From Arabidopsis thaliana (lineage: Eukaryota > Streptophyta > Magnoliopsida > Brassicales > Brassicaceae): DNA of 64,000 bases. Shown piece by piece: positions 19,671 through 31,912 of this stretch. The stretch's first letter is position 1. The number at the start of each line of letters is the position of its first letter. The notes under the pieces are model-generated. The model made no database searches and was not told the DNA's origin. It saw nothing but the letters and a program-made list of their open reading frames with translations. The stretch lies in assembly GCF_000001735.4 (NCBI RefSeq), contig NC_003076.8, positions 24,121,835 to 24,185,834 of the forward strand. The letters run 5' to 3'. Made by a program: the position numbers and the translations under genes.

Positions 19671-20517
19671 GGAACGTGACTGATCTTCTCAAACCGGTAG
19701 GGGTTTTAGGAGGAAGAGAATCGAGAAAATGTTTGCCAGAGGCTTTACCACTTAGCGCCTTTTTGGCTGTGTTGTTCATTTGTTTCATTAGAATGACTTT
19801 ACAGAATTGAGAATATGTGTTATTTAAAGTTGTTGTCTATCTTAATACCCTCAAGTGAAAGGCAGAGGAAGGAATACCAATTTCGTTTACAGATCATATG
19901 CAGGCAAAAGAGTTTTCAGAAATCAGGTTTAGTTACTTGTATTGTGTCTCTTATCCAAGCCATGCCTTGTGGTATTATGAGCGCAGAATTTTGATTGAAT
20001 ATTGTTCATTTGCATTAAAGTATCAAACCATTTACGCAAAATTGTTCAATAGTGTTACTCCATGCATGAGAGGATTTTCAGAATCTATCGTTCCAGTTCT
20101 GTATATTGTGCGAGTCTCAACTTTTTAAGTTTCTCTCTCTATTTCTAAGCATGTCGAATTAGTAATATACACAACGTTGGATGATATCATGGTCCATGAA
20201 TGGTGAAAAGTTTAAGGGTTCTTAGTTCTTACAGATCCAATACAACTAAAACAGAAGGCCGAAATGGTTTATCTTCTACACAAGAAGGGTTTCTGGACAC
20301 AATACACGTCCTCTATAGCAAAATAACAATTTTACCAATGACAACAAAACAAGTCAAAAGCTTATCCATGGGATCTTTCACAAAACGGAGTTTATCTTCT
20401 CTGTAGACAGTAATACAGGTGAAGGTAAGGTTCACTGGTTTGCCTCTTTGACCAAAACCACATTATATACACAAGGATTGGATTCCTGCTGTAAGCTTCA
20501 TCAAAAGTAAAAGCTAT
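19671..20517. other. 3' flanks of convergent genes ALY1 and the 11-exon gene
   Basis: This 847 bp spacer between convergent genes holds both 3' UTRs. No other gene is supported; short open frames here have no recognisable content. Confidence 0.55.
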
Positions 20518-23306
20518 TCAGCTCTGCCTTGGCTTTTCTCGCCGTGAAAAGATGAGCCTTACGATAGAATAGAGTACCGCCTTAATGCAAGAAACCACAA
20601 AGTTCCAGCATGAGGATGGCCAGTACCACGGATATAGCAGCCTGAAAAATAGACTAATGAGATGCCTCGGGTAACGCCCAACCTGCAAGACAAGAGCATC
20701 ACAATGTTACAAGCCAAGCCTATCCATAATGTGATCTATATGCAAGTGTTAAAGACATCAAACGAGCGAACTTGAGCCTGTTTTGCTGAACTTTGGGAGC
20801 TTTCAGATTTTTAGGTGATTGCCTAAAACTCTTAGATGATGTTTTTGAAACCCATACACACTTACACTGGATCTTGCAATCAAAACAATGGGCCTAAACC
20901 TGAACTTTTTACAAGGTAATACTCACAGGAAAGAGGGAATCCAAAGCATCCCAGGCTGCATGACGGACGGCTCTTGTCGGGTACATTGGACCTCCAGGAG
21001 AGGTAAAACTGTATAAACACGCCTTTAACCTTGTGCTAGTAGTCATTCTCAGTTCCATACCTGCAGATGAAATCAAACATTTCTTATAACTTTGATTCCA
21101 TGTTAGATGCAGAATCTAGACAAGTTCCTAAAGGAGAGAAATGTACCTTGAAGAATCTTCATCTGAGAAAGATAATGTAGCAGCACTGGTTCCACCTTCA
21201 GTTTTTGCAGCTGCCGCAATAAAATAAGAAATATTAGATGAGTGATGTGTGTGATACAATTTTGAGAGAAATTGAAGATAGTCATAAAGCTTTTGCTTCT
21301 ATACCTGATCAGTTAGTTCGATAACAAGGAAATCTCCAGGTCCTCCAATCAAGAAAGCATTTGGAAACTCTGGGAAGTTCCTCAAGAAGCTATCGAGTTT
21401 ATCCACTGGACAACAATTTGTCAGTGAAAGAAGAAACGCTTTGGTTCCAATGATAACTTTTCAGAGAAAAATGTCTTACCTGAATTGTAAAAGAAAATGA
21501 ACCTAGAGAGTAAGAGATACAGTTCCCTCTGAGCCTGAAAATAGGTATATGGGAAAGTCAATCTCCAGGTTCTCCATCAGTTGAACCATCATGAGAATGA
21601 AGAAACTCACCTGAATGGGAATTTTTTTCAATCGTATCTGCTCCAAAGCAACTTCCTCAAGGAGATACTAAGAGAACAAAGAGATGTTAGTTACAGTGGC
21701 AAAATTGCATGGCGATTTGAGCGTACAGTAACAACCCGATTTGACAAGTACAAAGCAATATTTATTGCCTAGAAGATGTATAAGAGGCATTAAACAAAGT
21801 AACATCTTAGAAAGAGGATGTGATGATCTCTAGCATGTGTGGTTTACATGGTCTAGCTGGAAGGCCAGTAATTGGGTTTTTGTTGAGAACATAGTCTTCC
21901 TTAATACATCAAAGTCACTTGATTGATAACTAAAGTTCCCTATATACGTACATTATCCAACAAAGAAGATGAAAATACGATATATCTGAGGAAAATAAGA
22001 TACCCGAAAGAGACTTTGGAAGCGCCTCGTATTTGTCTGGATGTCTATCCTGTAATTAATATGAGTAGAAATTATCACCTGTTACCCCTCATAATGCTTG
22101 GCAATGCAATATTAAGTAGCCAGAGACTCTAAAAAACTATTATACCATTTCTTAACAAACTATAAAATCATTAGTTAAAATATGCCAATGCCACTACTAC
22201 AGATCCAAACCACACAATTAAGCCTAGTGAGGTATACACACTGAACCAAGCGAGTCAACAAGAGTGAAGATGCTAATTTGCTATGCCAAAGTTCATAAAT
22301 TTTTACCAGAACACATTTGTTGCTCCCTGCACCAGAGCCGAAGAATATCGCAGGAGTATTTCTTGATTGTCAAGCTCAACCTCAAACAGCTGAGAAGAAT
22401 ATAGAAGAAACACATTAAACATTATTGACTCAGTCGACAAACTAATGGACTGAAGACAATGCAAAGAACCTTGGGGATTGAAAATAACACTAAAGCAAAA
22501 TCGTAAGATTTGCAATACCCATTTATGGAACAGTAGAGAGAATATATGTGATGCAAAGGACTGGCTCCACAGCTGCACCATCAAATCAAGTATATCCTTC
22601 CCCCTCTCAGACACTTTCACATAGTAATCAGCAAGGACATCGAAAAAGCATAACGGACCATCAGCATCTGCTTCATCAGAAGTAATCAAATCCTCTTCTT
22701 TGCTAAGGATCACATCTGCTTCAAATTCCAGCTCGAAAAGTTAAATTCCAGTGGTAAAAACTGATTTGAATTCAAAAAAATGGGGACATGAAAAGTGTAA
22801 CCTTTGGCTCGATCGTCTACTTCGAGAGCTATATCAGCAAATAAGTCTTGTAACAAGTTGCGTGTTTGTGCTGGAGAGACAACAGCCTATACAAATTCCA
22901 AAATCAATTTTATAGTCTCAAATTGAAGATGACAAAATCCAGAAATCTAGCCGTGAAAAAAGCTGAAAACAGGTATATAACATTTGTTGATTGATAAACA
23001 TTAATCAGATTTGCTGCATGACATTGATCTCAATCGGAAACGGTAGATTCAAAATGAATCAAAACCAAAAAAAATCGAAGAAACCATTTCTTAATCAGAA
23101 TTTCGTGGAATTATCTAATGCATGTGTCTCGAATTAGAGAAATCGTGTTTTCTGGGCAAAATCGAAACCCGATCAATACAAATCGAGAATAACGAAGAAG
23201 AAAAAGAGCAAACCCGTGTAAGCTTCTTCTTAATCTCTTGTGTAAGAGCTTCAAGATAAGCAGACCTCCGTGAAAAAGAGGAAGACGGCGACGAAACTTT
23301 CTCCAT
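20518..23306 (-). CDS. Conserved plant protein of unknown function, 11 exons
   Basis: I reconstructed 11 coding exons by joining GT-AG introns in a continuous frame: 23214-23306, 22802-22886, 22519-22715, 22307-22389, 22004-22049, 21611-21667, 21480-21534, 21305-21405, 21147-21210, 20927-21060 and 20518-20682. They give 359 residues beginning MEKVSSPSSSFSRRSAYLEA. Most of the protein looks alpha-helical and leucine-rich (KLTRAVVSPAQTRNLLQDLF, ADYYVKVSERGKDILDLMVQ), with a conserved-looking GGPGDFLVIELTDQ. The last exon has an aromatic hydrophobic stretch (LFFRLLYPWYWPSSCWNFVV) and then VLYSIVRLIFSRREKPRQS, which could be a C-terminal membrane-associated hairpin with a basic tail. I recognise no domain. 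I believe it is At5g59960, annotated as unknown. Confidence 0.9.
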
Positions 23307-24517
23307 TTCAAAAACCACTGATCCAAAAAGGAACTACCACATGCGATCAACAGCGTCGATCTATTATCGCTAGTATGAGAAATCGAGAGAATGATAATGA
23401 TTGCTTCTTCGTTACGAATTATTTTATTCAATCAATCAATGAATGGGGTCTCCTCTGGATTTAAAAATTAGTCGTAATTAGGCGTGAACTTCTTTTCTCT
23501 TTTGCTACTGTGAACTCCGATAAAGACACGAGAGGAAAAAACGAAGATATAGTTTGTTTCAAAACGACTTCGTTGCATTCTGGATCAGAGAGATGACGTG
23601 TTGGTTGGCTGAAGACACGTGTACCTCTTCAGGCCCCTGTTTATTTTTCTTTTAATCTTTTTTTTTTTCTAAAAGTAATCAACGTCGTTGTGGTAGAATA
23701 GTTTCGGAATGAGATTGATTAATGTCGTTTTGTATCTTTTCAGAATTTGTTATGCAATACGACAATTTATTCATATCACCTTCTTTTAGATCTGTATCCA
23801 ATTATAGAAATTGGATGATTTGATTCATCAAATTCAAAGAACCCTTAAGATACCACTATCTCCTTTTTAAAATGGATCAAGACCTCATTATCCACTACCA
23901 CTCGTGGCAAAATGAAAACTATATAAAATCAACACAAAATGGAGGGAAACTAAAATTTACGCGCTAATGAGTAAAGTTGGTTAAAGCTTCTTTACTCTCA
24001 ACATTTGGACCTGACGTCTTGTCGTCGTTATTTATGGGCTTGGTGATGTTTTATTGGGCTTAAATTTTGTACATTTTAGTGCAAATAAATATTTCGTTCT
24101 AAACAATAATAACGAATCGAAAAGCCCAAGACATGTTATACTCGAGAGCCAACAGTCAAGCTGATTTCAACGTATCTCGTCACGCCACGTAGTTGATTAA
24201 CAGCCGAAGATCGCCGCTGATAAAGAACTAGATTGACGGCTGACGAGTTAATACGTCTGCTCTACTGTCAAATTCACAATTCAAAGCGAGGTAGAAAATT
24301 AGAGTCAGAGTCATAAGAGATTATGAGTAATCAAACGAACTTTCACCAAATTGCGTGTTTCCATTGTTGAGAATTTAGCAAATGAAAACACATTACAAAA
24401 GCGAAATAGCAAAAAAAGGAAATCAAATCTTGCTACATTTACTAAAATACCTACATTGAAATTCTCAAATCTAATTTCCAGAAACAGATCTCCAAACACA
24501 AATCTGAAAAACCCTGA
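23307..24517. other. Promoter of the 11-exon gene and H4 3' flank
   Basis: The two flanking genes are both on the minus strand. The spacer is AT-rich. It holds a G-box-like ACACGTGT near 23617 and TGGGCT motifs near 24035 and 24054. I see no gene. Confidence 0.55.
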
Positions 24518-24926
<409 letters not shown>

Positions 24927-25049
24927 GAGGGCTTTTGTTTTCAACCATCCGATTTAATAACCCATCTAACGGCTGTTAAGCTCAATCCTTGTCAATACTG
25001 ATATGACATGATAGCCGTCGATTGATTTTAATCAACGGTTATTAATTGT

Positions 25050-25057
25050 GATCCGCA
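25050..25057 (-). promoter_or_regulatory. Octamer-like motif of the H4 promoter
   Basis: The minus strand reads TGCGGATC, one base off the plant histone octamer CGCGGATC, about 125 bp upstream of the H4 TATA box. The full octamer is present at the H2B gene in this window. Confidence 0.5.
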
Positions 25058-25110
25058 TGATAACTACATAAGTGTTCTTCAGAGCTTCGCTTTGTAGTTA
25101 CTAGTTTGCA

Positions 25111-25136
25111 TGGGCTGGCTTACTTTTTAATGGGCC
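25111..25136. promoter_or_regulatory. Site II pair in the H4/RPP30 divergent promoter
   Basis: TGGGCT at 25111-25116 and TGGGCC at 25131-25136. Together with the telo-box at 25325-25333 this is the site II plus telo-box arrangement typical of plant genes for ribosome biogenesis and RNA processing, which fits RPP30. Confidence 0.6.
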
Positions 25137-25324
25137 GGTTATGGATCGAAACCAAACTTCTCTTATTTTCGAATACGCAGGCGTTTCGGTAACTGCCTCA
25201 TACGTCGTCGGTTGCATAGTAAAATAAATTTATTTCTTTTTCTTCTCTTTTTTTTTTTTTGGTCGTATTTATATTTCTTCTCCTAAAATCGGTGAAGTAT
25301 CTAAAAACCCGTTATTTAATGCTT

Positions 25325-25333
25325 AAACCCTAA
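25325..25333 (+). promoter_or_regulatory. Telo-box AAACCCTAA of RPP30/GAF1
   Basis: An exact AAACCCTAA lies 40 bp upstream of the start codon. Telo-boxes are common near the transcription starts of plant translation and RNA-processing genes. Confidence 0.7.
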
Positions 25334-25372
25334 TCGGAAAATCTCTCCGCCACTGTTCTCTCCGACTCACTA

Positions 25373-27949
25373 ATGGGATTCTTCGATCTTAGCATTCCGT
25401 ACAATGAGCCGCCACGATCAGGTGGTAAGGAAATCGCCGGCGGGAAAACCTTACGATTAAAGCTCGCCACGAAAGCCATGGAGCTAGGCTATGTTGGGAT
25501 CGCACATAACCGTTCGATCAAAGGCGTAATGTCTGACAAAGACTCTTGTACGATCCCTCTTCTCACTCTTGGGTCTCTAATCAAAGTCGCTCCGCGGTTA
25601 GCTTCTTCTGTCGGATTCCATCGCGATTTACTCGGTGTTCCGCGAACTACTCCGTTTCGGCAGTACACGCGTCTCACAGTTCATGTGGAGAGTAATGCTC
25701 AGTGTCAGAGTTTGAATTCTGGGAATCCGATTCTAAAGAGTTATGATATTATTGCTGTTAGGCCGATGAATCAGAACGCTTTCGATTATGCCTGTGAGAA
25801 AGCTGAGGTTTGAATTTCTCTCTTTTTCTGTTAAAAATTCAATCTTTAGTTTTTGTAGCTCAATTGGAGTTTTTTTAGTTAGGATTTAACTCTTAGCTTG
25901 TTTGTTTTCATAGGTTGATCTTATTTCGATAGATTTTACGGACAAGATGTTATTCCGATTGAAGCATCCCATGGTTAAAGCTGCTATTCAGGTTTGTGAT
26001 TTCACTGTTAGAAGAATCTGTGTGTATCTTATTCTTTTTATTTGCTTCACCTTAATGAATTTTCTTATCTGCAGCGAGGGATTTACTTTGAGATTAAGTA
26101 CTCTGATATCCTTATGGATGCACAAACGAGGAGACAAGTTATATCAAATGCTAAGGTGAGATTCTGTGGAAAATTTTATTGTCAATTAGTTGATCATGTG
26201 AAAGTTTTATGAGAACTTGCTTATACTGTCTTGTGATATGGTGTATCTAGTTACTGGTGGATTGGACTAGGGGGAAGAATCTAATTATATCAAGTGGTGC
26301 TCCTTCAGTCACAGAACTTAGAGGTCCAAATGATGTCATAAATCTCATGTTCTTACTTGGACTCTCTGCTGAAAGAGCTAGAGCTGCCATTTCAAAAAAT
26401 TGTAGGTATGTATCAAATTCGTCTAGCAATTGTGTTATTTGATGCTGCTAAGCGTCATTGAGAATGGATTTTAAATTGCTTTCAGGAATATGATAGCCAA
26501 GGTTTTAAAGAAAAAACGGTTTCACAAAGAAGCTGTCAGGGTTGAATTACTTTCTGCTGGTGATACTTTTAGCCTCGAACAGCCTCTGTCTGAAGATTGC
26601 ATGAAATGGGATCGCCTTTCGAGCGGTGAAGGTGACATGCTTTTGGATGATCTTGCAAAGGCTTTTGATGCCACAAATGTTGTGGCGCACAAATCCTCGA
26701 AGGCGATTGATTTCACCTCTGTTCTTGATGGCTTGCCAAAACATGGTTTCCGGGTTAAGGATATTGTAGGAACTGAATCAGTGACTCAGCCTTCTGCAGC
26801 TAAGGTGATTGACACTCAGGTGCACAGTAGTAATCAAGTTTCTGAACTACGTATGGCCACAGCTTCATCTGATGATAACCTTCGGGAAATTGAAACCATA
26901 AGCCAAATTGACATGCTGATGTCTGAAGATGACAATAAGGTGGAACCTACTACAAATGTCCTCAAAGAAGAAGCATTTGCCCTAAGGAAATGCAGTGCCA
27001 GCCATGGCCAGGGGATTTTGGTGCAAAATCAGACGGCTACTCCCTTTACACTGACAAGATGTACAAAGTCAGAAGCAGCGTCGGATGTTAGCATGAATAT
27101 TGAGTCGACTTCCGAAGGTGGATCAATGTCACCGTCAAAAAGCGATCATGGGATCCCACAAAGTCCTGTTGAAGTGAATAACATGGGAAATGCTGCTTTT
27201 GAAGAAGAAGCCTCAGTGGACGAAAACAGCAAAGAAAGAGCTACTACTGGTCATGCTAGTAATGATGAGATGCATATCACTGAGTCTGGACACCACGCAT
27301 CCATTGATGATGAGAAGCATATCCCTGAGCCTGAACACCTCACATCCATTGCTGATGAGATGAAAATTGATTGTTCTTCGGAAGCAAATCACGACGAGTA
27401 CATGGAGGTCACAATGGAAGACCAGATGCATGAAACAGGTGACAGTAAGATTATTCTTCCTAACTTATCCTCTGAGACTACCGATTTGCTAAGTGAATCA
27501 GGTAAATCTCTCAGTCCAGATGCGGTTGTGCAAGACCATGACGAAGCATCAAGACTAGAGTCCGATGAGACAAAGCTCGAGGAAGAGGCATCAGTTCCAA
27601 ACCACAACACCTTTGAGATAACAATGGAAGACAATAAGGTCGAAGAGTTAACAATTGAAGACGAGAAGGTTGAAAAGACTGAAACCGAAGCTAGTCACCA
27701 AGCCCAAGTCCAATCCTCTGAAAATAACAATGACACAAAATCAGGTACGAGATCTAAGTTTCCTCATTTGCAAATCTAACCTAACACATAAGTTTGGAGT
27801 ATAGATTTCAGTCTAATGTTATATCAATCCATAATGTAGGTAAGACGCAAGCTAAGAGGAGTAGAGTTCGTTTACCGCAACTAAGGCCTTTCAAGCCTTT
27901 TCTACTTCAATCAAGGTTCAAAAGGATCAGTAAAAAAAGAAAACATTGA
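25373..27949 (+). CDS. GAF1: RNase P/MRP protein subunit p30 (RPP30, GAF1)
   Basis: Six exons: 25373-25807, 25914-25991, 26075-26155, 26251-26405, 26486-27744 and 27840-27949, about 705 residues. Residues 1-250 form the RPP30 TIM-barrel-like domain (MGFFDLSIPY, ELGYVGIAHNRSIKG, YDIIAVRP, VDLISIDFTDK, RGIYFEIKYSDIL, LIISSGAPSVTELRGPNDV). This subunit acts in the nucleus and nucleolus in tRNA 5' maturation and rRNA processing. A long acidic, Ser-rich, probably disordered extension follows, with a three-fold 15-residue repeat, then a very basic end (QAKRSRVRLPQLR and SRFKRISKKRKH) that looks like an RNA-binding or nuclear-localisation tail. I recall At5g59980 as GAMETOPHYTE DEFECTIVE 1. If the last intron is retained, the protein ends soon after 27744 without the basic tail. 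Confidence 0.9.
27246..27380 (+). repeat. Three 45 bp coding repeats in GAF1
   Basis: Three in-frame 45 bp units encode related 15-residue blocks (HASNDEMHITESGH, HASIDDEKHIPEPEH, LTSIADEMKIDCSSE) in the disordered extension. Confidence 0.75.
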
Positions 27950-29371
27950 AGAGCTTGATCATTCTTATAAGTACAAGTTTTGTCCATTAATTTATACCCA
28001 CGCAAGTCTCGTGGTTTCATTTTTGAACCGATTATAAAATGGGGGAAAGAAAGAATCTAATTTATTCTCTAGAGTTGATTCTTTGTGTACTCGTGTTCAA
28101 GAAAAAGGCTTTTAGTTAAAATATTAAAAAGGAAAAAAAAAAGTTAAAAAGATTTAAGAGTGGAGGAGTCGGTAAATCTACCGCCGGCCGACAAAAGTCG
28201 GGGACAATGTCGCCGGAGGGCCTACATCTCCCTCCATAGCCATTGCTAAAGAAGAAAGACTGCTCTCTTTCCTTTTTCAAAACTACTTTATTTATAATCT
28301 AATTGAGAAGCATTATTCTTCACATTATTACTAATTACCTACTTGTGAGAAAAATTATTCTCTTATTACTAAAGATGCCTAACATTCAAATTATTTTCAC
28401 TTTTAAATAAAAATAAATGATTTTTGTTACTGTTGGAAAATAATATAGTCTTACAATCAAAGTAACATTTTTTCTTGCAAAATATCAAAAGTGCTGAGAA
28501 ACTTTTCCATAGCTTTTTTTTTTGGCAAAAATAATTGCTAGTATGTTTTCCTCTAGCTTTTTTTATATACTGACTTATGAGAATGAATGTATGGGTTGAT
28601 TACTTTAAGTTAGTTTATTTGAGTGGAAGCTTCTTTGATATCTTAAGAATTCTTAAGGTATATAATATATGTTTACCTTTGGAGATTGCTAGTACTTAGC
28701 ACGATGTGTAATCAACGTGAGAGTATTATGAAATCATCAAAGTAACATGGCCATGTGTTCATTATATGTTTTTCAATGCTAAAAGTTATCATCTTTGTAC
28801 TTTCTAAATACTTTTGTAAATCAAGTTGGTAAAAGAAAAATCAGACCATTAAGGAACATACTAAACTATACATTAACTATTTAAGGGTCCATATACATTA
28901 ACGATGTGTAATCAATTTGTTTTAGTTGGAGTTCGATATTTTTAATTGTTTTATGTATATCGTTTGCAACTCACTTATGGACTACCGAATTTAAATGACG
29001 GATCTAATACGGCGACGACGTTTTATCTCAAATCCACTTTGTTCTCAATAGGTGAATATCGTTTTGTTTTGCCTTTAACCTATCTAAAACCCCATTTATC
29101 TCACTTATAGAACTCAGTGCCATGCTAAGACAATTGCAATCGTCAATTGACAAAGTGGCATATACCACTCATGCAGAATTGTATGGCCAGTGAAAAAGGA
29201 TTAGTTTGCAAATATCTCAGATCAAAAATACAAGATATGTTATTCTTATATACAAAGATAACACAAAACCTACACATGAGTTTAGCAACATGGGGAAATC
29301 TTTTAAACCAAAACAAATTAAAGTGCCATATATAAACATATATAAGAAAAACAAACATAGAAGAGATTAAA
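27950..29371. other. Convergent spacer between GAF1 and the CCT gene
   Basis: 1.4 kb, AT-rich, with the 3' UTRs of both neighbours. The exception is a GC-rich island at about 28165-28245 that contains a 21-codon open frame on the minus strand (see findings). Nothing else is recognisable. Confidence 0.5.
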
Positions 29372-31250
29372 TTAGTTGAGGAAGTGATTAGCAGAGAAAG
29401 AATCAAGAAAAGATGCCCACGTGTCGACATCTCCTACCACGGCTTCCATAACATCAACTTGTTCTTGTTGTGAGATCTCATCATTTCTTGCAAATCTCCC
29501 TCTTATTCTTGGCCTACTGTCCGCTAATGTCTTCCTGCATTCGTACTAATAGAAAGATAAAAGATTATTATTAAACCTGTCCCAAAGTATTGTGATAGTT
29601 TTTAGATCATTCACAAGTCAAAACTTGTCGGTCAAAAAATTATAACGCGAGCAGAAATATCTCATTGAGATACGGTTTGAATATGTTAGTACATGAATAC
29701 TCCAATCCGATCTTTAATTAGCAATGAAATATATTTGTGGACCTTCTTGTAAGAAAAAACTAATGGAGAAAAAAACTTGTAGCAACCTTGGAGCTTGATG
29801 TGTCTATCTCAAAGGATTCCTTAGACCCAAATATGATGTGACAGAACATTAATTCTCGTTCACATACTCATATATATCAGATGAAATTCTATTTATGTTT
29901 GAAGATAAGATTGAAAAGAAAAATTCAATGTTACTTTTTAGTGATAAGAGTGATTGATATGATACATTGAGCCTGTTTTTTTTTTTTTTTTTGGTCAACG
30001 AACCATTTAGTTTTGTATTAAATGTGAAAAAAAAACAGTATTACTAAGAAAAGATATCTTATACATTTGATTTTAAGAAAATAGACATTTATATATGCTC
30101 TTGTGTATGAAATTATACAGAAATCATTATTAGTTGATTAATGAAGAAATTTATAGGAAATTGTATGCTTGATTAGAAAATGGTTGCATCAATATATGTG
30201 AAGGTGCATGTCACTGTTCCATACAACTACTGTACATGTCAAGTCCTCAAAAGTTTTCCATGCGACACATATATACACATGTTGAATATATAATATAGGT
30301 TAGGTGTACATGGACTCTATGTGATGAAGAACAATATGAATCAAATGATAAATTCTTATATGTTAAAATAAGATATAAGAATTTATGCTAACAAACAGTT
30401 TAGAACAAAGAAACAACTGTAAAACATTTATAAAATTACCTTAATCCTCTTGTTGAAATTCCTAAGGTTTCGTTTGCTACGATATTTCTCGATCTTTTCT
30501 TTCTTCTCCTCAGGACTATACTTGTAGGCTTTGCTCATTCCTTCTATTATTGCATTGCTCTCACTCCACACCGTACTGCTCTCTCTTCTGCTACTCCTCT
30601 ACACACATACCAAAACAGTGTCGTCTTATGTTATGATAGAATTATTATTATTTTCAAATAAAACCCCAAATTTTAGTATGTTTAGATAATTTATTTGTGT
30701 TTTGGTGTTTTCATTTTACACTCTTGCAAAACCATAAAACAAACCAACAATATAATGTTTCGTTTTATAAAATGTGAAAAATTTCATACGTAAACGAAAA
30801 CATAAAAGTTAACGTTTGAAATCTCGAAACTGCAAGTGTGTATATAATATTACTTACGGGTAGATCTCCGGCGCTAAGGGCCCGTCTCACTGGCCCATCA
30901 TCATCGTTAACGAAATCATGGGCCGCTGTGTAATTACCGGAAAAGCCATTATGGCTACTAACACTCCTCTGCATAACAAGACTCTCTCCGCCACTCCCCA
31001 TAGAGCTTGGCGAGTCGCAGCTGCTGCTTCCACCACCACCGTTCATGCCGGAATCAAAGTAACCGAACCCTGAAACCGCCTCGGCCGCGTATAGAGAGTT
31101 TTGGCTCATCATAAGAAGCGCCAAAGGCGGAGGCGGGAACTGATGATGATGATGATCAAGCAGCTGAGGAGGAGCCACTATGTCGTCGGAGTATAGAAAA
31201 CATGGACAGTTGTCGCCGGAGGTTATAGAAGTGCTGACGTGTCCACACAT
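29372..31250 (-). CDS. CCT-domain protein (CMF-type putative transcriptional regulator)
   Basis: Three exons: 30858-31250, 30440-30598 and 29372-29545, giving 241 residues. Exon 1 is low complexity, with a DHHHHQFPPPP stretch, Gly and Ser runs, and a conserved GPVRRALSAGDLP before the splice. Exons 2 and 3 together encode one CCT domain (about residues 162-204): KEKIEKYRSKRNLRNFNKRI then KYECRKTLADSRPRIRGRFARND. CCT domains mediate nuclear localisation and interaction with NF-Y subunits and DNA. No B-box zinc finger or response-regulator domain is present, so it belongs to the CCT MOTIF FAMILY type rather than to the CONSTANS or PRR types. A cluster of W-box cores lies upstream. I believe it is At5g59990; its specific role is not known to me. 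Confidence 0.9.
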
Positions 31251-31393
31251 GGTGGGTTTTAGTTTATTGTGGTGTTTATGTGTCTTTGTGTGTTTGTTTA
31301 TGTGTGTGTGTGTGAGTGAGTGAAACTCGAAGTGGTTTGGTTTCTATTTAACAGAGGAAGGACTGATGCTGACGTCATTAATCGTCATCTGAA

Positions 31394-31425
31394 GTCAACT
31401 GACTTAACCGTTGACTTCTTTTGAC
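31394..31425. promoter_or_regulatory. W-box cluster upstream of the CCT gene
   Basis: GTCAA at 31394-31398, TTGAC at 31411-31415 and TTGAC at 31421-31425 give three W-box cores within 32 bp, about 145-175 bp upstream of the start codon. The last two are exactly 10 bp apart. This suggests binding by WRKY factors. Confidence 0.5.
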
Positions 31426-31752
31426 TGACTAGGAAAAAAGGAATCTTTAGGTATAAAAAGAGTTGCCTTTCGTTTTCAGGTCGCTTCTATCTCACTCTCA
31501 CCCGTTATTCTTCAAACGACATATATTACACGAAATTGAATCCGACATGTATTATACGAAGGTGAATTTGGATAGTTGAACAAAAATGATAATTATTTTT
31601 TCATTTAGGTTTAAAAATGTTTTCATTAAAAATAGAACTACTACTAAAAACAAAAATTCAAATATACTTACTTATATATAGGTTACTGATTAATATGCTA
31701 TCAATTATAAATACAGAGGAAGAAAGCTAGTGACAAATAATTACTAATTATA

Positions 31753-31912
31753 ACCAAGTGTTGTTAATTCAATTAGTAAAAACCCTAGACGAAACTTAGA
31801 GATCGCCAGTTCGAATGACGTTTAGAACAAAAGTAATATTATATGCTGTAGTTTCGGGTACGGAGGGATTACGGGTTTCAGTCCAAAACCTCTTGGTATT
31901 CAAAAAAAAAAA
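31753..31912 (+). mobile_element. tRNA-derived SINE with target-site duplications
   Basis: A 160 bp body carries an A-box-like sequence at about 31764-31781 (ttcaattagtaaaa, like tRNA ctcagttggtagag) and a B-box-like agttcgaatga at 31808-31818. A tRNA-unrelated part follows, and the element ends in 11 A residues. It is flanked by identical 11 bp direct repeats, tactaattata, at 31742-31752 and 31913-31923. This is the structure of a SINE inserted by LINE-type target-primed reverse transcription. I cannot name the family; SB/RathE-type elements of Brassicaceae are candidates. Confidence 0.8.
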
